A stretch of DNA of 64,000 nt from an uncultured Lachnospiraceae bacterium. GTDB taxonomy: Bacteria > Bacillota > Clostridia > Lachnospirales > Lachnospiraceae. Shown here piece after piece: positions 25,577 to 34,364 of this stretch (position 1 is its first letter; each line of letters starts with the position of its first letter). The notes beneath the pieces are model-generated. The model did no database searches. It saw nothing but the letters and a program-made list of their open reading frames with translations, and had not been told where the DNA came from. A program made the position numbers and the translations under genes. The stretch lies in the NCBI GenBank assembly GCA_934293575.1, contig CAKQYU010000002.1, positions 124,001 through 188,000 of the forward strand. The letters run 5' to 3'.

Positions 25577-26584
25577 ATGATTAAAGAAGCAATTTTAAAA
25601 TTAGTAAACCGGGAAGATTTAACTTATGATGAAGCATTACAGGTAATGGGCGAGATTATGAATGGCGAAGCAAGTGAGGTACAAAAGAGTGCATATTTGA
25701 CAGCGCTTGCCATGAAAGGAGAAACCATTGATGAAATTACGGCTTCCGCAAAGGAAATGCGGAATCATTGTGTTAAGTTTTTAAATGATATGGATGTTTT
25801 GGAAATTGTGGGAACCGGTGGAGATAAATCCAATTCCTTTAATATTTCCACAACCGCTTCACTGGTTATTGCAGCAGCCGGCGTTCCGGTCGCAAAGCAC
25901 GGAAACAGGGCAGCTTCCAGTAAATGCGGAGCAGCTGATGTATTAGAAGCATTGGGTGTTGATATTACCATTCCACCTGCAAAGAGTGCACAGTTACTGC
26001 ATGATATTAATATCTGTTTCTTATTTGCACAAAATTATCATATTTCAATGAAACATGTAGGTCCGGTTCGAAAGGAATTGGGAATCCGTACAATATTTAA
26101 TATATTGGGACCTTTGGCAAATCCTGCCGGTGCAAGCATGCAGATTATGGGTGTATATGCACAGGAATTAGTTGAGCCGATGGCACAGGTATTGAATAAT
26201 CTTGGTGTAAAACGTGGTATGGTTGTATTTGGTCAGGATGGATTGGACGAAATTTCAATGAGTGCGCCAACATCCGTATGCGAATTTGAAAACGGTAATT
26301 TCAAAACGTATGTAATTGAACCGGAACAATTTGGATTTGAAAAATGTGACAAACAAGAGCTTGTTGGTGGAGAACCGGCAGAAAATGCAGCAATTACAAA
26401 GGCTATTTTACAGGGTGAAAAGAATGCAAAGCGGAATGCGGTTGCTTTAAATGCCGGCGCAGCATTGTATATTGGCGGAAAGGCAGATACCTTTGAAGAC
26501 GGTGTTCGTCTTGCAGAGGAAACGATTGATTCCGGTAAAGCATTGGAAACTTTGAACGAATTTATTGCTCGTTCAAATGCATAA
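25577..26584 (+). CDS. trpD: anthranilate phosphoribosyltransferase
   Basis: This 335-aa enzyme transfers phosphoribosyl from PRPP to anthranilate. It carries the PRPP loop VGTGGDKSNSFNIST, KHGNRAASSKCGAADVLE, and KHVGPVRKELGIRTIFN, all diagnostic. Third gene of the operon, 19 bases after trpG. Confidence 0.98.
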   Translation: MIKEAILKLVNREDLTYDEALQVMGEIMNGEASEVQKSAYLTALAMKGETIDEITASAKEMRNHCVKFLNDMDVLEIVGTGGDKSNSFNISTTASLVIAAAGVPVAKHGNRAASSKCGAADVLEALGVDITIPPAKSAQLLHDINICFLFAQNYHISMKHVGPVRKELGIRTIFNILGPLANPAGASMQIMGVYAQELVEPMAQVLNNLGVKRGMVVFGQDGLDEISMSAPTSVCEFENGNFKTYVIEPEQFGFEKCDKQELVGGEPAENAAITKAILQGEKNAKRNAVALNAGAALYIGGKADTFEDGVRLAEETIDSGKALETLNEFIARSNA

Positions 26585-26594
26585 AGGAGACAAA

Positions 26595-27395
26595 ATGGCA
26601 GCAGATATATTAGAAAAGATTGCAGCAGATCGCAGAATACAGGTAGCGGAAGAAAAAAAAGAGATTTCATTGGAAGAAATGAAAAAGAAGGCATATGCAC
26701 ATCAGTCGGTGTTGCCGGAATTTTCTTTTGAAAAAGCATTAAGAAAGCAGAGGATGTCTTTTATCTGTGAGGTGAAAAAAGCATCCCCGTCAAAGGGATT
26801 GATTGCGAAAGATTTTCCGTATGTGGATATTGCAAAAGCCTATGAAGCTGCGGGAGCGGATTGTATATCCGTGTTGACGGAGCCGAAGTATTTCCTAGGT
26901 TCCGACCAATATCTGGAAGAAATCCGGAAAAATGTCCGTATTCCGATTCTCAGGAAGGATTTTGTGGTGGATATTTATCAGATCTATCAGGCAAAGCAAA
27001 TGGGTGCGGATGCGGTATTGCTGATTTGTGCTTTATCTGAGGAAAGTTTTTTGAAGGAATGTATTACAATTACCAAAGAACTTGGCTTGACGGCATTGGT
27101 TGAGGTGCATGACCGTACAGAAATAGAGATGGCAATCCGATGCGGAGCAACGGTGATCGGTGTCAATAACCGCAATCTCAGAGATTTCTCGATTGATATG
27201 GGAAACAGTTCAAGACTTCGACAGTATGCACCGAAAAATACCGTCTTTGTAGCAGAAAGCGGAATCCGGGAGCGGGAGGATGTGTTGAATTTTGAAAAGC
27301 AGATGGTCAATGCCGTATTGGTAGGGGAAACCCTGATGCGGGCAGAGGATAAGAAGCAGATGTTAGATTATCTGCGGGGAAATGAAAGTTTATAA
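26595..27395 (+). CDS. trpC: indole-3-glycerol-phosphate synthase
   Basis: This 266-aa TIM-barrel enzyme closes the indole ring. It carries FICEVKKASPSKGLIAKDF, ISVLTEPKYFLGS and IGVNNRNLRDFSID. I chose ATG 26595, which follows AAAGGAGA ten bases upstream; a longer frame back into trpD exists but lacks a ribosome site. Ten bases separate it from the trpD stop. Confidence 0.97.
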   Translation: MAADILEKIAADRRIQVAEEKKEISLEEMKKKAYAHQSVLPEFSFEKALRKQRMSFICEVKKASPSKGLIAKDFPYVDIAKAYEAAGADCISVLTEPKYFLGSDQYLEEIRKNVRIPILRKDFVVDIYQIYQAKQMGADAVLLICALSEESFLKECITITKELGLTALVEVHDRTEIEMAIRCGATVIGVNNRNLRDFSIDMGNSSRLRQYAPKNTVFVAESGIREREDVLNFEKQMVNAVLVGETLMRAEDKKQMLDYLRGNESL

Positions 27396-27410
27396 AAAGA
27401 GTGAATCAGT

Positions 27411-28058
27411 ATGAAGATAAAAATCTGTGGATTAAAAAGAGAATGTGATATTTCTTATGTGAATACATTTCAACCGGATTACGTTGGTTTTGTGTTTGCG
27501 GGAAACAAACGGAAGCTTACAATCGAACAGGCGGCAGCCTTGAAAGAACAGCTGCGTTCCGATTTACCGTCGGTAGGAGTATTTGTAAATGAAGATATTC
27601 AGGGGATTCGGGAAATGGTTTCAAGGGGTATCATAGATGTGATACAATTGCATGGGGATGAAGATGAGACCTATGTAAAAACATTAAGGAATAGCATAGA
27701 AGGCAAGGGAAAAATCACAATTATCAAGGCAATAAGAGTAAAGTCCCCGGAGCAGATTTTACAGATACAGGAATGGGATGTCGATTATCTGCTTTTGGAT
27801 ACCTATATAAAGGAAATGTATGGTGGCAGTGGTGTTGCCTTTGATCATAGCCTGATTCCATCCCTAAAAAAACCGTATTTTTTGGCCGGTGGAATTAATG
27901 AAGAGAATGTGACGGATATCTTAGACAGTCTGAAAGGAAATCTTCCTTATTGCATAGATGTCAGCAGCAGTGTCGAAACAAATGGCTATAAGGATAAAGA
28001 AAAAATCGAGCGGATTATTAAGCTTGTGCATGGATACAAAGGAAAGGAGCTATTATGA
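27411..28058 (+). CDS. trpF: phosphoribosylanthranilate isomerase
   Basis: This 215-aa TIM-barrel isomerase converts phosphoribosylanthranilate to the ribulose form. It opens with KIKICGLKRECD, contains VQLHGDE in the form VIQLHGDEDETYV, and ends with FLAGGINEENV and IDVSSSVETNGYKD. It is separate from trpC, unlike the enterobacterial fusion. The trpB start overlaps its stop by four bases. Confidence 0.97.
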   Translation: MKIKICGLKRECDISYVNTFQPDYVGFVFAGNKRKLTIEQAAALKEQLRSDLPSVGVFVNEDIQGIREMVSRGIIDVIQLHGDEDETYVKTLRNSIEGKGKITIIKAIRVKSPEQILQIQEWDVDYLLLDTYIKEMYGGSGVAFDHSLIPSLKKPYFLAGGINEENVTDILDSLKGNLPYCIDVSSSVETNGYKDKEKIERIIKLVHGYKGKELL

Positions 28059-29239
28059 AAAAGGGAAGATACGGAGAGTTTGGAGGACAATATGTTCCGG
28101 AAACATTGATGAATGCAGTACATGAACTAGAAGCTGCATATGAACATTATAAAAACGATGAAGCTTTCAATCGGGAATTAAATGACCTGCTTGCCAATTA
28201 TGCAGGCAGACCGTCTCTTTTATATTATGCGGAAAAAATGACAAAGGATCTGGGTGGTGCCAAGATTTATTTAAAACGAGAAGATTTAAATCACACCGGT
28301 TCCCATAAGATTAACAACGTATTAGGTCAGGTTTTACTCGCAAAGAAGATGGGAAAGACAAGAGTTATCGCAGAAACGGGAGCCGGTCAGCACGGAGTTG
28401 CAACTGCAACAGCGGCAGCGTTAATGGATATGGAATGTGAGATATTTATGGGTTTGGAGGATACGAAGCGTCAGGCACTGAATGTATTTCGTATGGAACT
28501 TTTAGGTGCAAAGGTACATGCGGTTACAACCGGAACCCAGACTTTGAAAGATGCCGTAAATGAGGCAATGAGAGAGTGGACAAATCGAATGGATGATACC
28601 CTTTATGTATTGGGCTCTGTCATGGGTCCACATCCGTTTCCTATGATCGTAAGGGATTTTCAGAGTGTAATCAGTAAAGAGAGCAAGGCGCAGATATTAG
28701 AAGCGGAAGGAAAACTACCGGATGCGGTTGTAGCTTGTGTTGGTGGAGGAAGCAATGCAATGGGTTCCTTCTATGAATATATTGAAGACAAGGATGTGCA
28801 GCTGATTGGATGTGAGGCAGCAGGACTTGGTGTGGATAATCCGAAGAATGCAGCAACCGTTGCCAATGGTTCCATGGGAATTTTCCACGGAATGAAATCC
28901 TTATTTTGTCAGAATGAATATGGTCAGATTGCACCGGTTTATTCCATCTCGGCAGGTCTTGACTATCCGGGAATCGGACCGGAGCATGCATGGTTGAATG
29001 ATACGGGACGTGCAACTTATGTACCGATAACGGATGAAGAAGCGGTAGAGGCATTTGAGTATCTTTCAAAGACAGAGGGAATCATTCCTGCAATCGAGAG
29101 CGCACATGCCATTGCACATGTTATGAAGATTGCGGGCAGTATGAAAAAGGACCAGATTATCGTTGCAACCGTATCCGGACGTGGAGATAAGGATGTGGCG
29201 GCAATTGCAAGATACAGAGGAGTGGATATTTATGAGTAG
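28055..29239 (+). CDS. trpB: tryptophan synthase beta chain
   Basis: This 394-aa PLP enzyme condenses indole with serine. The PLP lysine is in HTGSHKINNVLGQ, and the phosphate-binding glycines are in VGGGSNAMGSF. ETGAGQHGVATATAA is the TrpB1 signature. It overlaps trpF by four bases and trpA by eight, as expected for subunits of one complex. Confidence 0.98.
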   Translation: MKKGRYGEFGGQYVPETLMNAVHELEAAYEHYKNDEAFNRELNDLLANYAGRPSLLYYAEKMTKDLGGAKIYLKREDLNHTGSHKINNVLGQVLLAKKMGKTRVIAETGAGQHGVATATAAALMDMECEIFMGLEDTKRQALNVFRMELLGAKVHAVTTGTQTLKDAVNEAMREWTNRMDDTLYVLGSVMGPHPFPMIVRDFQSVISKESKAQILEAEGKLPDAVVACVGGGSNAMGSFYEYIEDKDVQLIGCEAAGLGVDNPKNAATVANGSMGIFHGMKSLFCQNEYGQIAPVYSISAGLDYPGIGPEHAWLNDTGRATYVPITDEEAVEAFEYLSKTEGIIPAIESAHAIAHVMKIAGSMKKDQIIVATVSGRGDKDVAAIARYRGVDIYE

Positions 29240-30008
29240 AATTAGTGATGCATTTAAAAACGGAAAGGCTTTTATTCCTTTTATTACCGGTGGTGATCCG
29301 GATCTTGAAACCAGTTATGAATTGATTAAGACCATGGCAGAAAACGGAGCGGATATCATAGAAATAGGAATTCCGTTTTCCGATCCGATTGCGGAGGGAC
29401 CTGTAATTCAGGAGGCAGATTTAAGAGCGTTGTCAGCGGGAACAACAACAGATGCTCTGTTTGAAATGGTAGAAAAACTGCGGAAAGAAATTGATATACC
29501 TTTTGTATTTATGAGTTATATGAATCCTTTGTATGTATATGGAACACAACGTTTTATGAAAAGATGTAAGGAAGTTGGGATTGACGGAGTGATTATACCG
29601 GATGTACCGTTTGAAGAAAAGGATGAATTGTCACAATTTTGCAAGGAATTTGGAATTGAATTGATTTCTATGATTGCACCAACCTCACAGGAACGGATTG
29701 AGATGATTGCAAAAGAAGCGGAAGGCTTTTTATATTGCGTGTCTTCTTTGGGAGTTACCGGTGTCAGAAAAGAGATTCGTACCGATATTGCCGGTATGGT
29801 TGAACATGTAAGAAAGGTAACAGATGTTCCGGTGGCAGTTGGTTTTGGAATTTCAACTCCGGAGCAGGCAAAAAAGATGGCGGCAGTATCCGATGGTGCA
29901 ATTGTCGGAAGCGCAATTGTGAAAATTGTAGCACAGTATCAAAAGGATGCAAAACCTTATATTGCAGAGTATGTAAAGAGCATGAAAACAGCGTTGTTAG
30001 AATTGTGA
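29232..30008 (+). CDS. trpA: tryptophan synthase alpha chain
   Basis: This 258-aa TIM-barrel subunit cleaves indole-3-glycerol phosphate and passes indole to TrpB. PFITGGDPDLETS and EIGIPFSDPIAEGPVIQ carry the catalytic glutamate and aspartate, and VGFGISTPEQAKKM is at the phosphate site. ATG 29232 is the start within the trpB end (ATGAGTAG). It is the last gene of the operon; a strong terminator follows. Confidence 0.97.
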   Translation: MSRISDAFKNGKAFIPFITGGDPDLETSYELIKTMAENGADIIEIGIPFSDPIAEGPVIQEADLRALSAGTTTDALFEMVEKLRKEIDIPFVFMSYMNPLYVYGTQRFMKRCKEVGIDGVIIPDVPFEEKDELSQFCKEFGIELISMIAPTSQERIEMIAKEAEGFLYCVSSLGVTGVRKEIRTDIAGMVEHVRKVTDVPVAVGFGISTPEQAKKMAAVSDGAIVGSAIVKIVAQYQKDAKPYIAEYVKSMKTALLEL

Positions 30009-30067
30009 TGGATGGAGAGATGTTTGTCACAAAAAATATCAATATAATGACTTGAATAATGTGACAA

Positions 30068-30096
30068 AAAGCGAGGAGCTATTCCTCGCTTTTTTT
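30068..30096. terminator. bidirectional terminator between trpA and SdpI-like gene
   Basis: AAAGCGAGGA pairs with TCCTCGCTTT over a 5-base loop. T residues follow on the plus strand and A residues precede the stem, so it can serve both convergent genes. Confidence 0.88.
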
Positions 30097-30468
30097 AATA
30101 TAATTTCTGACGCGTAATTCTATGCAGACATAGGTAAGACCTAATAAAATCATAAATGGAAGCAATACCGTAACAAAGAACGGAATGTTATGGGATTCGT
30201 GTTTCCATAGATTTGTTAATACATATTGATAGAGCGGATGCAGTATAAATGAAAGGAGTATGTAAACAATACTCATAGCGGTCAGATACTGTCCATACCA
30301 TTTTTGTGCCTTGTTCCATATTGTTTCGTTTTTGATGGCAGCCTTTGATTCATAAAACGGTGAACTGTCATCCTTCCCATGATGATACGGTGCCGGCTTC
30401 AAAAGAACCCGGATACCTGTGCTTGCAAATAAAATTCCTATTACAAAAAATGCCAAATAAAATTTCAT
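30079..30468 (-). CDS. SdpI-like membrane protein
   Basis: This 129-aa protein has a membrane segment at residues 1-20, an extended charged part, and two more at about 63-82 and 94-115. The block KNETIWNKAQKWYGQY near residue 45 resembles the C-terminal motif of SdpI-type immunity proteins (N-x-x-W-x-x-A). Whether it protects against a peptide toxin is unknown. It is convergent with trpA and ends in the shared terminator hairpin. Confidence 0.55.
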   Translation of the reverse strand: MKFYLAFFVIGILFASTGIRVLLKPAPYHHGKDDSSPFYESKAAIKNETIWNKAQKWYGQYLTAMSIVYILLSFILHPLYQYVLTNLWKHESHNIPFFVTVLLPFMILLGLTYVCIELRVRNYIKKSEE

Positions 30469-30598
30469 AATTACCCTCTTTTACTTTTTTCCCATCATAG
30501 CATATTTCCCAATAATAGGAAAGAATAAACGCTTGTTAGTTTCGCCTAACTGTTGTAAAATTGTGTATGGCAGAAAAAGAGAAAAGGAGATTTTAATA

Positions 30599-31384
30599 AT
30601 GATAAGTAATATAGAATTAGCGATGGGACTGTTAATACCATTTGCAGGGACGACGTTTGGCGCAGCCTGTGTGTTTTTTATGAAAAAGAATTTAAGCGCT
30701 TCTACAACGAAGGTTTTAAGCGGATTTGCGGCAGGAGTAATGATTGCTGCATCCATCTGGAGTCTGTTGATACCTTCGCTTGAACAATCACAGGCAATGG
30801 GAAATCTTCGGTTTATACCGGCAGTAATAGGATTTGTTCTGGGTATGTTGTTTTTACTGTTCTTAGATACCGTTACACCGCATATGCATTTGGATCAATC
30901 GGTGGAAGGACCGAAAACAAGGTTGAGTAAGCAGTTAATGATGATGTTAGCGGTTACTCTGCATAATATTCCGGAAGGAATGGCGGTTGGCGTTTTATAT
31001 GCAGGATGTTTATCCGGGGTTCGGACAATATCAAAGACGGCGGCGCTTTCGTTAGCATTGGGCATTGCAATCCAGAATTTTCCGGAAGGTGCAATTATTT
31101 CCATGCCTCTTCATGGAAACGGGGTTTCCAAACCGAAGGCATTCTGGTATGGTGTATTATCCGGTGCAGTAGAACCGGTTGCCGGATTTTTAACCATCTG
31201 TGCCTTGTCCCTGATTGTTCCGTTTATGCCATATCTGTTAAGCTTTGCGGCAGGAGCAATGATTTATGTTGTAATAGAAGAATTGGTGCCGGAAATGGCA
31301 GAGGGAAAACATTCCAATTATGCAAGTATAGCCTTTATGACCGGCTTTTGTCTGATGATGGCGTTAGATGTTGCATTGGGATAA
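30599..31384 (+). CDS. ZIP family metal transporter
   Basis: This 261-aa protein has eight membrane segments and the two ZIP metal-site motifs, HNIPEGMAVG in segment 4 and QNFPEGAIIS in segment 5. The spacer histidines in TPHMHLDQ precede segment 4. The family brings Zn and other divalent metals into the cytoplasm. ATG 30599 follows AAAAGGAGA; a longer frame upstream has no ribosome site. It is divergent from the SdpI-like gene. Confidence 0.93.
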   Translation: MISNIELAMGLLIPFAGTTFGAACVFFMKKNLSASTTKVLSGFAAGVMIAASIWSLLIPSLEQSQAMGNLRFIPAVIGFVLGMLFLLFLDTVTPHMHLDQSVEGPKTRLSKQLMMMLAVTLHNIPEGMAVGVLYAGCLSGVRTISKTAALSLALGIAIQNFPEGAIISMPLHGNGVSKPKAFWYGVLSGAVEPVAGFLTICALSLIVPFMPYLLSFAAGAMIYVVIEELVPEMAEGKHSNYASIAFMTGFCLMMALDVALG

Positions 31385-31390
31385 AAACAG

Positions 31391-31419
31391 TTGCAAAACA
31401 GGGGGATTATTTTTATAAT
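31391..31419 (+). promoter_or_regulatory. promoter of EcsC-like gene
   Basis: TTGCAA at 31391-31396 and TATAAT at 31414-31419 are separated by 17 bases, directly after the ZIP gene stop. The predicted start near 31426 supports a downstream start codon for the next gene. Confidence 0.5.
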
Positions 31420-31455
31420 AGAACTAATTATGCGATTGTGAAAGAAGGCGATGAC

Positions 31456-32274
31456 TTGAGTCAGTTTTCATGGCAGAATGAATGGCGGTTGAATGAATTA
31501 AAAGAAGAGTCTTTTATGGTAAAGCATGTGATGGATAAAACTCCGAAGTGGATATTATTTATCAGAAGATGGGTGCCGAAAACATTACAAAAAACGTTAG
31601 ATGCTGCGTTTGGAAAAGCATTTTATGCAGTATTTGATAAAGGCGCATTTTTAATTGAAAAGACTTATAACAAAAAGGAGCAAATCCGGATTTTTCGCGT
31701 CAACAAAAAGCGCATGGAAGAGGAAACCTTCTCAAAACGGGCGGTCAGGCGGTTTGAACGTCAATGCAAGGGAACGATTTATAAGAATTTACTGATTTCA
31801 TTTTTTGAGGGACTCGGTTTTGGACTGCTTGGAATGGGGTTACCGGATATTCCGGTTTTTGTATCGGTTCTGCTCAAAAGTATCTATGAAATTTCTCTCA
31901 GCTACGGATATCCGTATGCAACAGATAAAGAAAAATTATTTATTCTCAATATAATTGATGCGGCACTTGACAGTGGGAAAACTTTACGGGAAAAGAACGC
32001 ATTTATCGATGATATGATTGAGGTATATGTTGCGGAAGAGAGAACGAAAAAAACAATCGCAAAAAATCTGGTAGATGATAAAAAAGTAAAGGAACAGGTT
32101 GAAAAAACGGCAAATTCCCTGTCCGTGCAGTTGTTGTACTGGAAGTTTATACAGGGAAAGGCGGTTGTCGGACTGTTAGGAGGCATGGCAGATGTAATAT
32201 ATCTGAAGCGGATTACAGATTATGTTCTTTTAAAATATAAACGAAGATTTTTGTTAAGCCAGAATATAAAATAA
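31456..32274 (+). CDS. EcsC family protein
   Basis: This protein of about 272 aa shows the EcsC fold family: WQNEWRLNELKEE near the start, a glycine-rich LGFGLLGMGLPDIPVFV hydrophobic helix in the middle, and a similar GKAVVGLLGGMADVIYL near the end. The role of EcsC in bacteria is poorly known and seems membrane-linked. No ATG fits the N-terminus. I place the start at TTG 31456, seven bases after AAGAAGG and downstream of a promoter; GTG 31438 is the alternative. It leads a run of co-directional genes to 37.8 kb. Confidence 0.72.
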   Translation: MSQFSWQNEWRLNELKEESFMVKHVMDKTPKWILFIRRWVPKTLQKTLDAAFGKAFYAVFDKGAFLIEKTYNKKEQIRIFRVNKKRMEEETFSKRAVRRFERQCKGTIYKNLLISFFEGLGFGLLGMGLPDIPVFVSVLLKSIYEISLSYGYPYATDKEKLFILNIIDAALDSGKTLREKNAFIDDMIEVYVAEERTKKTIAKNLVDDKKVKEQVEKTANSLSVQLLYWKFIQGKAVVGLLGGMADVIYLKRITDYVLLKYKRRFLLSQNIK

Positions 32275-32306
32275 ATCTTCATTTGTAAGGTTCATAGGAG
32301 AATGGT

Positions 32307-32891
32307 ATGAATATATTTAAGTGGATTACGGGGAATGTAATAAAATGGTGGCATTTGGTTATGAAGCCTGTGCTTCGGATTGATAATAATGAATCCGGAC
32401 AGGTAGAAAGTGTACAACCAAAGGAGCAGCTTAAACCGGAAGAAGTTCAATCCGAACCGGAGCAGCAATTTATATCGGAAAAAGTTCAGTCCGCATCAGA
32501 GAGGAAGCAGGTGAAACCGGAGGAACAACAACGCAAGCCGGAAGAACGACAGGCAAAACCGACAGAGGATAGAAGTGCCATGGATTTTATTGAACGGATG
32601 AATGCGGAAAAAGAAGAAAAAAGAAAAAAACTCTTAGAACAGGCACAGGAGCAGGCAAGAATTAACGAAATATTGAACGCAAACAAGGTAAATGTGGAAG
32701 CATTTATTCAAGTAGGTAAGGATGCTATTCAGGAAAAGGAAGAACAAAAAGAGAAGATAGATGATGATGTAATGGCAAGAGCACAGGAGATTATGGACAG
32801 ACTGAATAAGGAAGCTGCGGAGGATGAAGCAAAGAAACAGGCTCAGATTGAAGAGGCAAAACGTCAGGCAAAGGAAACATTTGGAGTATAA
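32307..32891 (+). CDS. charged coiled-coil protein of unknown function
   Basis: This 194-aa protein has a short amphipathic N-terminus with aromatic residues (MNIFKWITGNVIKWWHL), a low-complexity Glu/Gln/Lys/Pro region at about 35-90, and a helical charged C-terminus. The N-terminus could sit on the membrane surface. It has no recognised domain. The gene lies 32 bases after the EcsC-like gene and 11 bases before the HPt gene. Confidence 0.68.
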   Translation: MNIFKWITGNVIKWWHLVMKPVLRIDNNESGQVESVQPKEQLKPEEVQSEPEQQFISEKVQSASERKQVKPEEQQRKPEERQAKPTEDRSAMDFIERMNAEKEEKRKKLLEQAQEQARINEILNANKVNVEAFIQVGKDAIQEKEEQKEKIDDDVMARAQEIMDRLNKEAAEDEAKKQAQIEEAKRQAKETFGV

Positions 32892-32902
32892 GGAGATAGG
32901 TT

Positions 32903-33247
32903 ATGCAGTCTTTGGAACAAATGAAACAAAACGGAATTGATGTTGACAGTGCGCTGAAACGATTTCTGAATAATGAGCAGATGTATCGTGAATTTTTAAA
33001 AGAAATGATAGAGGATCCGTCCTATGAGAAAATGATGCAGGCAATACAGGAAAAGCAGATTGAAACGGCTTTTGATGAGGCGCATCGTCTAAAAGGCCTG
33101 CTTGGAAATTTATCTCTGACGAAACCATATGAAATTTTATATGATATGGTGGAGACGTTACGGACAAAGACATTACCGTCTAAGGAAACTATTTCACTGT
33201 TTGCCGCAGAGTATGAAGCATGTATGGAGTATATCAGACAGATATAA
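32903..33247 (+). CDS. stand-alone HPt phosphotransfer protein
   Basis: This 114-aa protein is a single HPt domain, a four-helix bundle that passes phosphate between receivers. The phospho-accepting histidine is His61 in EAHRLKGLLGNL. The adjacent gene encodes a receiver/HD-GYP protein 33 bases away, so this HPt may pass phosphate to or from it. The hybrid kinase at 18.6-21.4 kb is a possible partner, but that is speculation. Confidence 0.88.
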   Translation: MQSLEQMKQNGIDVDSALKRFLNNEQMYREFLKEMIEDPSYEKMMQAIQEKQIETAFDEAHRLKGLLGNLSLTKPYEILYDMVETLRTKTLPSKETISLFAAEYEACMEYIRQI

Positions 33248-33280
33248 GTAATCCGGAAAAGAGATGGATAGAGGATGTCA

Positions 33281-34354
33281 ATGCAAGATACAGACAAGAA
33301 AGCATTATTAATTGTAGATGATGTAAAATTAAACCGGGCTATCCTACGGAATCTGTTTGAAGACAGGTATCGGATTTTAGAGGCCGATGACGGCAGGATG
33401 GGTATCGAACAGATAGAAAACAATATACAGAATCTTGCCTTGATTTTGTTGGATATAAAAATGCCCGGCATAGATGGATTTGGTGTCATGGAATATATGA
33501 ACCAAATGGATTACATAAAGGATTGTCCGGTCATTTTAATCACAAGTGATGAAGATGAGGATGCAATGGAGCGTGGTTATCATATGGGTGCAACGGATGT
33601 TATCAAAAAGCCGTTTGTTACCCATACGGTTTTGCAACGTGTGAAAAATACGTTGGAATTGTATCGGTATAAGTATCATTTGGAGGAGCTGGTCGATGAA
33701 AAGACAAAGGAATTATCGAATCAGTACCACAAATTAGAAGAATATCATCTGCGGCTGGTGGAGGTATTAAATGATATCGTTGACTCCAGAAGTGTAGAGT
33801 CTATGGAGCACATTGCATATGTTCAGGGGTATACAAGAATTTTGGCTAACCATTATGCTCAAATTTTTAAACACGCCAGAATGACAAAACAAAAGATTGA
33901 GTATATCGTAAAAGCAGCAACCATTCATGATATTGGAAAGATTACATTGCCGGATACAATTTTAACCAGACCCGGAAAACTATCCCATTGGGAAATGGAA
34001 GTTTTGAAGGGACATACTGTAAAGGGAAGTCAGATTGTAGAGGTTATGGCAGAGTTTGAAGATGATGAGTATCGGAAAATCTGTAGAAATGTGTGTATGT
34101 ACCATCATGAAAAATATGATGGCAGCGGTTACCCGGGAAGAATAAGAAAAGAGCGGATACCGATAGAGGCACAGTTGGTTGGTCTGGCAGATTTATATGA
34201 TGCTTTGATACATACCGGGGTACAAAGCAAGGCAGTTAAGCAAAAGGATGCATATACCTTGTTGATGGAAGGCAGATGCGGGGAGCTTTCACCGAGAATG
34301 AAAGAATGCCTGACGTCCGCCAAAGAGGAATTGGAAGAATTTGAGATAGAATAG
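33281..34354 (+). CDS. response regulator with HD-GYP phosphodiesterase domain
   Basis: This 357-aa protein has an N-terminal receiver with Asp58 (LLDIKMPGIDGFG), a coiled-coil linker, and an HD-GYP domain. The HD pair is His216-Asp217 (IHDIGKI) and the GYP signature is HHEKYDGSGYPG. The family hydrolyses c-di-GMP to lower its level. I chose ATG 33281 since AGAGG at 33270-33274 is well placed for it and directly abuts the ATG at 33275. The diguanylate cyclase at 54.8 kb would make the signal that this protein removes. Confidence 0.93.
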   Translation: MQDTDKKALLIVDDVKLNRAILRNLFEDRYRILEADDGRMGIEQIENNIQNLALILLDIKMPGIDGFGVMEYMNQMDYIKDCPVILITSDEDEDAMERGYHMGATDVIKKPFVTHTVLQRVKNTLELYRYKYHLEELVDEKTKELSNQYHKLEEYHLRLVEVLNDIVDSRSVESMEHIAYVQGYTRILANHYAQIFKHARMTKQKIEYIVKAATIHDIGKITLPDTILTRPGKLSHWEMEVLKGHTVKGSQIVEVMAEFEDDEYRKICRNVCMYHHEKYDGSGYPGRIRKERIPIEAQLVGLADLYDALIHTGVQSKAVKQKDAYTLLMEGRCGELSPRMKECLTSAKEELEEFEIE

Positions 34355-34364
34355 AGGAGATACT

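Noticed and set aside
31006..31455. N-terminal extension of the EcsC-like frame
   Set aside because: The extension is out of frame inside the ZIP transporter gene and is rich in Cys, Ser and Arg, as shadows of real genes are here.
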